A stretch of 64,000 nt of DNA, from contig CP073749.1 in assembly GCA_024398055.1 (NCBI GenBank), positions 3,968,594 to 4,032,593 of the forward strand. The letters are read 5' to 3'. A model generated the notes under the pieces. It searched no databases, was not told the DNA's origin, and worked only from the letters and a program-made list of their open reading frames with translations. This DNA comes from a bacterium SCSIO 12741 (GTDB lineage Bacteria > Bacteroidota > Bacteroidia > Flavobacteriales_G > Salibacteraceae). Shown here in pieces: positions 54,802 to 62,761 of the stretch (within the stretch, counting starts at the first letter, position 1; the number at the start of each line of letters is the position of its first letter). Position numbers and translations under genes: made by a program.

Positions 54802-55785
54802 TTAAATTTTTTCGTGATTATGTAGTTCTAAGTAAAAATTGCCCAATGCACTGAGTTGGTAGGGGCGTTTTAATAAGGCTGATAAGTAGATGGAATTGTT
54901 ATTTGGACATTCAATCAATCCAGCCCGTTGGTATTGAATAAGCTGTTCAAATCGCTGAATTTTATCGGTCTTTTTGAGATCTATACATACTTCATGAGGA
55001 TATAGTTGTACGGGATCCTTTCGTTCCAGATGAAAACGCTTGTTCTTCAATTCTCTAATACTTTGATGATCCAGAATGGCATGTCCCAAGCGAAGGGTAT
55101 TTAAGTTGGTAGAATTGGATTTGAATAAAGGGCGCTGCTGACCGGCTGTAAAATAACTATCCGCCAAAGCGTATAATGAGGCAGGCGTAATTTGTCCAAA
55201 GAGGTCTGCTGCCGCTCCTTGCAAACCATAAAGTAGCGCTTTAGTGAATAGCCCATGGATTCGATCCTCTCCAGCAACATCAGGCCCAGTGGTAGCAGCT
55301 AGTAGGGTAACGTTTTCGCGAATACATGAAACAGGAAATGACCCATTCATTGGGTTGGAGTTTTTCTCGGTATCTCCTATAAATCCGGCATGACAACAGT
55401 CCAGAATTACCGTTATAGAAGGAATTGAGGATTTATTTATTCGATTCATCAATTGAACCAGGCTAATACCCGGATCTTCCAATGAACTGTCTCTGCAAAC
55501 CAGATAGACGTCATTTTCAGTTCTGTATCCATGACCTGAAAAGAAAAAGAGTACATGATTGCAACCCCGAACATCAGAGAAAAGATTATCCAAGGCATAT
55601 TCAACCTTTTCCTTCCTTGAATTTTTCTTAAGGACAACATCGTCAAAGTTTACATCTCCATTTGCATGCCGCTTAAGCAGGTGTGCTACTTCTGTAGCAT
55701 CATTAACACAGCAACTAAGCGAAGAGGTAAACTCGTACTTATTTATCCCTACGCTAAGCGTTTTTTGAGTGAAATTTTTGTGCAT
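54802..55785 (-). CDS. caspase-like (C14) cysteine protease
   Basis: A 327-residue protein, first gene of the operon. The caspase fold covers about 5-235: H85 in 'VLFFFSGHGY' and C131 in 'VILDCCHAG' are the catalytic pair, and 'GLFTKALLYGLQG' is the late strand and helix. The last 80 residues ('KTDKIQRFEQLIQYQRAGLIECP', then 'LSALGNFYLELH') are a small helical module, perhaps for docking. Caspase-like proteases are death effectors in bacterial immunity; a role as the output of the SAVED/CD-NTase set is inferred. A promoter with TAGATTTG lies about 30 bases upstream. Confidence 0.9.
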   Translation of the reverse strand: MHKNFTQKTLSVGINKYEFTSSLSCCVNDATEVAHLLKRHANGDVNFDDVVLKKNSRKEKVEYALDNLFSDVRGCNHVLFFFSGHGYRTENDVYLVCRDSSLEDPGISLVQLMNRINKSSIPSITVILDCCHAGFIGDTEKNSNPMNGSFPVSCIRENVTLLAATTGPDVAGEDRIHGLFTKALLYGLQGAAADLFGQITPASLYALADSYFTAGQQRPLFKSNSTNLNTLRLGHAILDHQSIRELKNKRFHLERKDPVQLYPHEVCIDLKKTDKIQRFEQLIQYQRAGLIECPNNNSIYLSALLKRPYQLSALGNFYLELHNHEKI

Positions 55786-55814
55786 TTATCAGCCGTTTTT
55801 GAGTGATTAAAACT

Positions 55815-55842
55815 CAAATCTACAACTGTAACTATCAGTAAA
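55815..55842 (-). promoter_or_regulatory. candidate promoter of the defence operon
   Basis: On the minus strand TAGATTTG at 55822-55815 fits TAnnTTTG, about 30 bases before the caspase ATG at 55785. TTTA about 17-20 bases upstream could be a weak -33 box. Confidence 0.45.
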
Positions 55843-55988
55843 GCAGCGGTGTGTGTTGATTTCAAGGTATTTTGGGATGGTTGAGAATTGATTCATCCAT
55901 GAATACCATTATCAGCTTAAATGGAGATGAATTCGAAGGAAAAGAGGTTGGTTAGGTAAACTTAAGCGGAGATGAGAATAAGAGTGGG

Positions 55989-56636
55989 TTAATCTTGATT
56001 ATAGTAACCATTGATTACACCAAATCGAACCAAATCTTGAACGTTTTTGGAACCCGTTTTTTTCATCAATTTGTTTCTATGTGTTTCAATCGTAGCGGGT
56101 GAGAGGTTTAACTCGTCTGCAATAAGTTTTGTAGGTAACCCTTTAGTAATGAGATAAAGTACCTCTTCTTCACGAGAAGAAAGTTTGATTTCTTTAATTC
56201 TATCCTCATCGTCAGGAAACTCGGTATCGAACCAGGTATCCCTTACCTCCCTTGAAAAATAGCGCTTTCCGGCTGCCAGTGTCTTGATGGCTTCAACAAC
56301 TTTCCTTCCACTTTGATTTTTAAGCAAATACCCTTTAGCGCCGTTTTGGATCATCATCATTATTCGCTCTCGATCAACATACATGGATAGAATTAAGACT
56401 TGAATATCTGGATGCTTTTCAGTTAACTCTTTGAGTGTAGACGCAGCTTCTCGCATGCCGGGCATACCTATATCGAGTACCATGACATCAACGTTTTGTG
56501 TTTTGGCTATTTCGAGTGCCTCCTCACCGTTAAGTGCTAATCCTGTGATTCGAATTTCTTCTTCAGAATCCTTTAGAATTCGAACGAGTCCATCCAAAAC
56601 CATTTGATGGTCGTCTGCAAGTGCTACGTGTATCAT
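55989..56636 (-). CDS. NarL/LuxR-type response regulator
   Basis: A 215-residue regulator. The receiver has D8-D9, phospho-acceptor D55 in 'MVLDIGMPG', and 'YLLKNQ' with the late Lys. The LuxR-type helix-turn-helix spans about 150-205 ('LSSREEEVLYLITKGLPTKLIADELNLSPATIETHRNKLMKKTG'-like segment, here read in parts). The ATG overlaps the corrected stop of the kinase by ATGA, the classic coupled arrangement. It is likely the partner of that kinase. It lies 203 bases upstream of the caspase operon on the same strand, so a role in its control is possible but not shown. Confidence 0.93.
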   Translation of the reverse strand: MIHVALADDHQMVLDGLVRILKDSEEEIRITGLALNGEEALEIAKTQNVDVMVLDIGMPGMREAASTLKELTEKHPDIQVLILSMYVDRERIMMMIQNGAKGYLLKNQSGRKVVEAIKTLAAGKRYFSREVRDTWFDTEFPDDEDRIKEIKLSSREEEVLYLITKGLPTKLIADELNLSPATIETHRNKLMKKTGSKNVQDLVRFGVINGYYNQD

Positions 56637-58677
56637 GATTTGTCAGTTGATAGGGGAATGATGATGCTAATTTGAGTGCCATTGCCAGGATGGGATAGCA
56701 GGTTGATTTGCCCCCAAGTTGTTCCACGCGGTTTTGGGCATTTTTTAAACCCCATCCCTGCGAGTTATTAGAATGTTTAAACCCTATTCCGTCGTCTTTT
56801 ATCTCAAGCAAAATTTGATTGTTTTCAAACTTTAAATGGATTTGGAGTGAAGCCGCCTGTGCATGACGGAAAACATTTTCTACGAATAATCGAGTTAGTG
56901 CAACCACATTTTGCTTTATCGCCTCATCAATTTGAGTGGGTATGTTACTGGATGAAAATGAAACATCCACGATATCCAGATCATTGATGATACGTATGTA
57001 ATTTTTTAATTCTGTTTCGAGTTCGCGGTCTTCAAGCTGTTGGTCCAGTAGATCATGAGCGATTAATCGTAGATCCTTACAAGATTCATCCAGTAATTGT
57101 TCAGCTTCGACAAATCGTTTATCCAATTCCCTGGGATCGTTGTTGAGTTTACGCATGCCCTCCAAGGAGAACTGAACAACGGCCAGTTTACTTCCTAATT
57201 TATCATGTAGGTCTCTTCCGATACGAGTTCCTGTGTCTTTGCTTGCTTTGAGATAAGACTCCAGTAATTTAACATCAACTTGATTCCTTAGTTTAAGAAA
57301 CTGTTGCTCGCTCTTTTTTTTCTCTCGTTCCGATTTCTGAATTCGCCATTGCATAATTATGTAACCAATGAATAATATGGATAGGAGCAGAGTAATTGAC
57401 AGCAGTAGGGAGTTCTTAAGTTCTGCAGTCTCTTTTTCGGCGATCGTTGTTTTCTTTTCTTGAAGATGTAATTTATGTTCACGTTCATAGATTTCGTTCC
57501 TAATCAGTGATTGCTGAGATTGGTCAATGACTAGTTCAAGGCTATCTCTAATTTTCTCATACTCAAGCTGGACTCTTAGAGCCTTTTCAAAATTCCCGTG
57601 CTCACTCAGTACCTGGGATTTTAGCGCCAGGAATTCGGGAAGAAAAGCGATATACTCTTTTTGACGTACTATTTTATCCAATTCTTCGACCAAGTTTGAA
57701 GCTCTTGTTACCTCGTCGAATTGTAAATACAATCGAATTAAATTGAAGCCAGTGCGTAATTGAGTTCTGTGGTTACCTGTGTTTATGGCCAAAAGATGAC
57801 CGTTCTCCAAAAATGGTTCTGCTTCAGAGAGATTCCCCAATTTTAGGTAGGCTAACCCTAAGTTATTATAAATGACAGCTCGATTATCTAATAATCCCAA
57901 TGAGTCGGATAAAAAAATGGCTTCGGTCAGTAGTGGTATGGCTTGTTCATTTTCATCTAAGTTCAAATAGACTCCGGCTTGATTAATTAGCACGTCAATC
58001 TGCCCTTGAAGATTTCCTTCAGCTTGGTAAATTTCTAAGGCCATCAAATAATACTCTTCGGCCCATTGAAACCGATTTATTACCAGATAGAGATTAGCTA
58101 GTGTATGATATCGTTGTGCTAAAACCGTTCTATCCTTATGTTCTTTGGCTATTCCTAAAGCAGATATAATTTTATCCTCAGCATCCTGATACTTGCCTTG
58201 ATCCATAAGGGTCATAGCCAGATCATTTTCGATAATACCATACATTCGACTATATCGGTTATTCTCAGAAGTGAGCAATAATCCCTTGTAATAATAGTAT
58301 TCAGATGAGTCGTATAGTCCCCATTGGCGGTACATAGAACCTAAATGCTTGTAAGCGCTTGCCATATCGTTGGTATCACCAATTTTTTGGCGAATGTTCA
58401 AGCTCTGAGTATAATACTCTCTTGCTAAAGGAAAGTCTTCTTGTAATCGGTAATAATTTCCGATGTCCGACAGGCTGTATGCTTGCAGCTGAAGCCAATT
58501 CCAACGATTGGATAATTCGAGGGTTAGTCGCGCATATCGTAGGGAGGAATCAGGGTCAATGTCCTGGTAATGAAAGGCTAGGTCAGAGTATTCTATAGCT
58601 TTTAGACTATCCCCTTGACGATTTGCATTAGCTATACCGATAGTGAATAGAAATAGGCATATTCCAATAAGTTTCAT
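56563..58677 (-). CDS. TPR sensor histidine kinase, frameshifted at 3' end
   Basis: Read as is, 704 residues. The ATG at 58677 gives a signal peptide ('MKLIGICLFLFTIGIANAN'); an earlier start does not. Residues about 30-400 are TPR repeats, a membrane helix follows at about 430, then a coiled coil and a HisKA_3 domain with H491 in 'GRDLHDKLGSKL', and an ATPase module with 'ENVFRHAQA' and 'DGIGFKHSN'. After 'LGG' near the end the frame turns wrong. One more base at the C run (minus-strand G5) at 56711-56715 gives '(Q)INLLSHPGNGTQISIIIPL' and a stop at 56633 overlapping the regulator's ATG. The true protein is 681 residues. Confidence 0.88.
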   Translation of the reverse strand: MKLIGICLFLFTIGIANANRQGDSLKAIEYSDLAFHYQDIDPDSSLRYARLTLELSNRWNWLQLQAYSLSDIGNYYRLQEDFPLAREYYTQSLNIRQKIGDTNDMASAYKHLGSMYRQWGLYDSSEYYYYKGLLLTSENNRYSRMYGIIENDLAMTLMDQGKYQDAEDKIISALGIAKEHKDRTVLAQRYHTLANLYLVINRFQWAEEYYLMALEIYQAEGNLQGQIDVLINQAGVYLNLDENEQAIPLLTEAIFLSDSLGLLDNRAVIYNNLGLAYLKLGNLSEAEPFLENGHLLAINTGNHRTQLRTGFNLIRLYLQFDEVTRASNLVEELDKIVRQKEYIAFLPEFLALKSQVLSEHGNFEKALRVQLEYEKIRDSLELVIDQSQQSLIRNEIYEREHKLHLQEKKTTIAEKETAELKNSLLLSITLLLSILFIGYIIMQWRIQKSEREKKKSEQQFLKLRNQVDVKLLESYLKASKDTGTRIGRDLHDKLGSKLAVVQFSLEGMRKLNNDPRELDKRFVEAEQLLDESCKDLRLIAHDLLDQQLEDRELETELKNYIRIINDLDIVDVSFSSSNIPTQIDEAIKQNVVALTRLFVENVFRHAQAASLQIHLKFENNQILLEIKDDGIGFKHSNNSQGWGLKNAQNRVEQLGGKSTCYPILAMALKLASSFPYQLTNHDTRSTCRRPSNGFGWTRSNSKGF
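56711..56715 (-). other. probable 1-base deletion in G5 run (frameshift site)
   Basis: G5 on the minus strand in the kinase gene. One extra base here restores the ATPase end and creates the ATGA overlap with the regulator gene. The nearby A3 run could equally carry the missing base. Confidence 0.75.
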
Positions 58678-58775
58678 TAGTTTAAGGTCTTTCAAGGAAG
58701 TAAAGGTAGTGTGGATTGAAGAAAAACAAAATCGACCCATCCTGATTGGTCATGAAGTGATGGGTCGATCATTGA

Positions 58776-59126
58776 TTAGGCAGGTGAAAATGCTCCCGGT
58801 CGGGTTTTTTGTGTAGCATGTTTTACATCTACACTACCTGATCCCACAGAATTATCGGTTTCGTCGAGTAAATCAATATTGATTACTCCGTCCTCTTCAT
58901 CAATTTCCAGTACCCCTAAATCAACAATAAAATCCTCGGGTGCCGATGGATTTTGGGTCATATCAACTTCTAAGTCAAGAATATCATTAGTGAAAGGGCC
59001 ACTTGAATGGCTTCTTTTCGCTTGATATTCATGTTCATGAGGACTACTCAACTCGATTTCCAACCAATAGTCGTTGGCCAAATTTTGATTCTCGCATAAA
59101 ACAATGCTCGCAATGATGTTACTCAT
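58776..59126 (-). CDS. small acidic protein of unknown function
   Basis: A 116-residue protein. The ATG at 59126 is chosen; an earlier in-frame start is possible but adds a hydrophobic lead with no clear signal site. The chain is rich in Asp and Glu ('ILDLEVDMTQNPSAPEDFIVDLGVLEIDEEDG'-like stretch, read in parts) and predicted beta-rich with no recognisable domain. It lies 98 bases upstream of the kinase gene on the same strand. I do not assign a function. Confidence 0.6.
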   Translation of the reverse strand: MSNIIASIVLCENQNLANDYWLEIELSSPHEHEYQAKRSHSSGPFTNDILDLEVDMTQNPSAPEDFIVDLGVLEIDEEDGVINIDLLDETDNSVGSGSVDVKHATQKTRPGAFSPA

Positions 59127-59424
59127 AATAGTAATTTTAAAAGTGAACACCAAAGTTCCGATCTCAATAGCCAATCGTCAATCCCAAAATACCTTGAATT
59201 TTTTGACATTTTAGTCAATGAATTCTTGAATCTAAAGACTCTGTTCTCGCAGTAGATTGACTTTTGGAAACCACAGAATAATTCGCATTATCAAAGAAAT
59301 AATTGTTCAGATAGTATCAACGGAGGATCGCGGTAATTTGAATTATTTAAGCCAGGAATTTGGAAATGGTAGTAATCAAATAACCAGATGGAATTGCTAA
59401 TTCAGAGGTTGAAAAGATTACTTC

Positions 59425-61866
59425 TCACCGAACCAAAACACCCACCACTTGAGGTATAGTCGATCCGGATGCTCCCTCCACCCGAATCCAATACTTCCCT
59501 TTAGGAACGGATCGAAGATCCAAATCCAACACTTGCTCACGAGCGTCAACCATTACTTCCTGTTGATGCACAATGGCGCCAATCATATTGTATATGGCCA
59601 GTGTATAAGATCCGGATGGCATATTGGCCATTTTCAGGTGTACTAAACCGGATGTTGGGTTAGGGTAGAGCTGAAGTGTTTTGTTGGAATGATTATGAGC
59701 TTCTCCGGTGCTATTGATGATGATGGTCAGGGCCAAGGTCACTACTGAATCACACCCGTGAATATCGGTTAGGGTGTCCATAGCTGTGTAATTGCTGCTT
59801 GAATAGGTTACGCCGTTCCAGGTATAGGTGTTAAAGGCCGTAATGGAATCGGTGGTTTGTTGGCTGTGGTGAAGGGTGAGCGCCAATTGAACCACAGAAT
59901 CACAACCCTGATGACTTGATAGGGTATGACTGGCAGTGTAGTTACTGGAGGTATAGGTGGTTCCATTCCAGGTGTAACTGTCGCAAGCACTGATGGAATC
60001 AACCGTATGTTTTGATTCAACAATGGTGAGGTTGAGGGTAACTACGGAATCGCAACCATATCGTCCAACCAGTGTGTCCTGGGCCGTATGGTTATCGCTG
60101 GTGTAGGTTACTCCATTCCAGGTGTAAGAACCGCAGGATTGAATGACATCTACCGTTGAATCCACTTGGTGAATGGTCAAGTTCAAGGTAATGATAGAGT
60201 CACAGCCATGGGAGGTTTGAAGCGTGTCTTGGTCGGTATAGTTGCTGCTGGTGTAGGTAGTGCCTTTCCACGTGTAAGATCCACAGGATTGAATGGTTTC
60301 TACTGATGAATCAGGCTGGTAAATGGTTAGGGAAAGGGTAACCACAGAATCGCAACCATTTTGATTGATCAAGGTGTCTTTGGCGCCAAAGTTGTCCTTG
60401 GTGTAGGTCACACCATTCCAGGTATAAGATCCACAGGATTGAATGACATCCACCGTGGAATCGGGTTGGTGAATGGTTAGATTAAGGGTGACAATGGAAT
60501 CGCATCCGGCGGCTGTACGAATGGTATCTTGATCGGTGAAATTGTTGGAGGTATAGGTTTGGCCATTCCAGATGTAGCTCTGGCAGGCATCAACGGTGTC
60601 TACGGTAGACTTAAAACAGCAAACCGCGGCAGTCAAATTCTCACAGACTGTTTCTTGATGGGGTAGTCCAAAATCCCGAAGAAGGGTGAGGGGCAGAGTT
60701 CCTGTTTGGGTGGTAACCAGATTTTTAGGCTCTTTTTTGCTTTGGTTAGCTATCGTTCCGGTGCAGGTGGTTACGTTGAGTCGATAAATGGAACTATTTC
60801 CCCAATCTGACAGAAAGAGGTAAAGGTTACCATTCTCGGTGTGCGGTATAAAAGAGGTGGGATGGTTAAACATGCCCCGGTTACCCAAATTTTTCGTGGC
60901 TGTAATGGTATCCAGGGTTGCGTTGAATTTCAATTCGGTAATGGCTCCACCGGATTCATTGGCTACATAGGCGTAAATGTTGCTACAGTCCTTCAAAAAC
61001 ACCAGGCTAAGCGGGTTTTTTAGTCGATTTCCCGGATTGCCAAAGTTGCTCGCCGTTGGTGTGTTGTTCAAAGAATTTCCAAAATCAAAACGGGATAGCG
61101 TGTTGTTGAGGTTGGTTACAAAAATGTACCAGTTTCCATTGTGCTTAATGGGGGTGAGGCCTCTACTTTGGCTCATTCCTGCACCTGAAGGTCTGTGGTC
61201 TGTTCGGGTTGGAGTATTGGTGATGCTTGTTCCAAAGTTCAATTGGGTTACTTTGGAGTTAAACCGGTTGATGACAAAGCCATACCAGGATCCATTTTCT
61301 TTTAGAATGACCATTTCATGAGGCCAGCTCATGCCCAAGCTTCCGAGTTGATTCACGGTAGGTGTGCTGGTTAGGTTGTTGCCAAAATCCAGTCGGGTAA
61401 GTCCACATCCGCGGCCTACGTAAAATAGGTAGTAATTCCCATTGTCTTTCACGATCTGTACACCGGCCAATCGATCGGATCCAGTAACCGGATTGCCAAT
61501 GTTGGTTGCTGTTGGAGTATTTAAGGCGCTGTTGCCAAAGTCCAATCGGATAATATTTCCATTGTAGTTGGTGATGAACAGGTAGTAATTCGTCCCATCA
61601 AAAATCAAGTCACCATTGTTGCAGGTGTTGAGCTGTGATCCGGGGTTACCAATGGATGTCTGGGTAAAGTTTTGGCTAAAATCAGGTTGGCAAAAGGTCC
61701 ATAGGTAGGACGCTTCTGGAGCATTGGAAGAAACAATGTCGAAGCTATCACTCACACATACCGTATCCGGAACAAGGAAACCCTGGCTTGAGAATTTCTG
61801 GGCCATGGCCTGATGGATAATAAACAGTTGAAGGAAGGTGAGTAGGGCTAACGAATTGATTTTCAT
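59425..61866 (-). CDS. T9SS-secreted protein with six Cys-pair repeats
   Basis: An 813-residue secreted protein with a signal peptide ending 'AMAQ'. Residues about 60-400 form a propeller-like part with a repeated 'F.FGNSLxNTPTAxN(F/I)GNPG' pattern. From about 415 to 715 there are six repeats of about 45 residues, each with 'CxSYxWNGxTYTSxNxTxxDTL' and 'GCDSxVxLxLTI'; in the last one the first Cys is gone ('AFNTYTW'). A T9SS type A sorting domain closes it. Likely a surface or released protein with disulphide-linked spacer repeats. Confidence 0.88.
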   Translation of the reverse strand: MKINSLALLTFLQLFIIHQAMAQKFSSQGFLVPDTVCVSDSFDIVSSNAPEASYLWTFCQPDFSQNFTQTSIGNPGSQLNTCNNGDLIFDGTNYYLFITNYNGNIIRLDFGNSALNTPTATNIGNPVTGSDRLAGVQIVKDNGNYYLFYVGRGCGLTRLDFGNNLTSTPTVNQLGSLGMSWPHEMVILKENGSWYGFVINRFNSKVTQLNFGTSITNTPTRTDHRPSGAGMSQSRGLTPIKHNGNWYIFVTNLNNTLSRFDFGNSLNNTPTASNFGNPGNRLKNPLSLVFLKDCSNIYAYVANESGGAITELKFNATLDTITATKNLGNRGMFNHPTSFIPHTENGNLYLFLSDWGNSSIYRLNVTTCTGTIANQSKKEPKNLVTTQTGTLPLTLLRDFGLPHQETVCENLTAAVCCFKSTVDTVDACQSYIWNGQTYTSNNFTDQDTIRTAAGCDSIVTLNLTIHQPDSTVDVIQSCGSYTWNGVTYTKDNFGAKDTLINQNGCDSVVTLSLTIYQPDSSVETIQSCGSYTWKGTTYTSSNYTDQDTLQTSHGCDSIITLNLTIHQVDSTVDVIQSCGSYTWNGVTYTSDNHTAQDTLVGRYGCDSVVTLNLTIVESKHTVDSISACDSYTWNGTTYTSSNYTASHTLSSHQGCDSVVQLALTLHHSQQTTDSITAFNTYTWNGVTYSSSNYTAMDTLTDIHGCDSVVTLALTIIINSTGEAHNHSNKTLQLYPNPTSGLVHLKMANMPSGSYTLAIYNMIGAIVHQQEVMVDAREQVLDLDLRSVPKGKYWIRVEGASGSTIPQVVGVLVR
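59720..60620 (-). repeat. six tandem ~135-bp coding repeats
   Basis: The DNA coding for the six Cys-pair units of the 813-residue T9SS protein. Units are about 132-135 bases long and clearly alike at DNA level, for example the repeated CCATTCCAGGTGTAA segment. Copy number may vary between strains and assemblies. Confidence 0.75.
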
Positions 61867-62206
61867 ACTACCATTTCGGGCAAAAATAATCGGCAGCCCC
61901 TTGTAATAGAGGTGTTTATCCTATGGGATGAGCCGTTTTTTTGTGAATGACATGAAATACTTTGTGAAATTCATAAAAAGGCTTCAGTTTCAATTGGAAT
62001 GAGGCGATCGTTGAGGTATTCAGAGGTTCGATTTAACCAGTGAAATCTACCCATTTTTCCAGGTATTTATACCCTTATTAGATCGATTAATTTGAATTTA
62101 ATTGGCTGATAGTTAGCGTTTTAATGATTTTTAGGTTGTATGGGCGGGTTGTGGCTAAAACCTGGCTTCAGTATTTTTACATCAAACTATTTTAAACTAA
62201 ACTATC
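61867..62206. other. 340-base intergenic region
   Basis: The only gap over 300 bases. Near the left end CAAAAATA (minus TATTTTTG) at 61881-61888 is a possible -7 box for the T9SS gene; the right end holds the promoter of the DUF1842 gene. The middle is AT-rich with no further feature that I can see. Confidence 0.5.
62149..62179 (+). promoter_or_regulatory. promoter for the DUF1842 gene
   Basis: TTG at 62149-62151 and TATTTTTA at 62172-62179 with a 20-base spacer fit the Bacteroidota -33/-7 pattern (last base off consensus); the -7 box is 27 bases before the ATG. Confidence 0.4.
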
Positions 62207-62695
62207 ATGTCAAACAATGAAAACGGGCAAGGATCATCTGTAGGGTTATTCCTGGTCAACTACCGAGTTGGTAACGGAATGCCAGGCGGGGTACAATTGA
62301 ACCTTTCTTTATTGGTGAATACACCGGATCAAAAAGTGACCGGAGTAGGACACTTAGGTCAATCCACCAATCCTCCACTAAGTGAATATTCCCAAATCAA
62401 AGGTGACTATTCTTACATGTGCACAATGAATTCCTGTAACATTTTGGTGGTAGCTACAGGTGAAGGGCCTTCTCCTATCTTAGTGCATGGAGTTCCGATG
62501 ATGGTGACTAACCTGAAGCTAAGAATGTCTTTGGAAGAAGATTGGCAATCGGGGACTGCTGTATTCGAATACCTCCGCAATGGTAAGTGGGAAAAGGTAG
62601 GTCCTGTACCAGTAAACGTCGCAGAAGATCAAGTTGGCAATTCCGCCCAGCTGGCCGATGCAGTGAAAAATGCAAACTCCGAGGCAGTATCCTGA
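62207..62695 (+). CDS. DUF1842-like protein
   Basis: A 162-residue protein without signal peptide. It matches the look of DUF1842: 'GLFLVNYRVGNGMPGG', 'LSLLVNTPDQKVTGVGHLGQSTNPPLSEYSQIKGDYSYM' (read in parts) and 'ILVVATGEG'. A beta-sandwich of unknown function. The C-terminal 40 residues are extra helices. A strong terminator follows the stop. Confidence 0.8.
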   Translation: MSNNENGQGSSVGLFLVNYRVGNGMPGGVQLNLSLLVNTPDQKVTGVGHLGQSTNPPLSEYSQIKGDYSYMCTMNSCNILVVATGEGPSPILVHGVPMMVTNLKLRMSLEEDWQSGTAVFEYLRNGKWEKVGPVPVNVAEDQVGNSAQLADAVKNANSEAVS

Positions 62696-62710
62696 TTCTC
62701 GGTAAAATCG

Positions 62711-62748
62711 ATCTACCCGGATTATCCTGGTCCGGGTAGATTTTTTTT
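62711..62748 (+). terminator. rho-independent terminator
   Basis: A perfect 10-bp stem (62711-62720 with 62732-62741), 11-base loop and a run of eight T on the plus strand, after the DUF1842 gene. Confidence 0.88.
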
Positions 62749-62761
62749 GATTTTCAACTAA

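Noticed and set aside
36820-58677. Prophage or integrative element boundaries around the defence island
   Set aside because: I searched by eye for integrase, transposase, tRNA and long direct repeats near both ends and saw none.
59720-60620. Regular ~135-base repeats that could be taken for a CRISPR or satellite array
   Set aside because: They are in frame inside a T9SS protein and code for Cys-pair units; no spacers.
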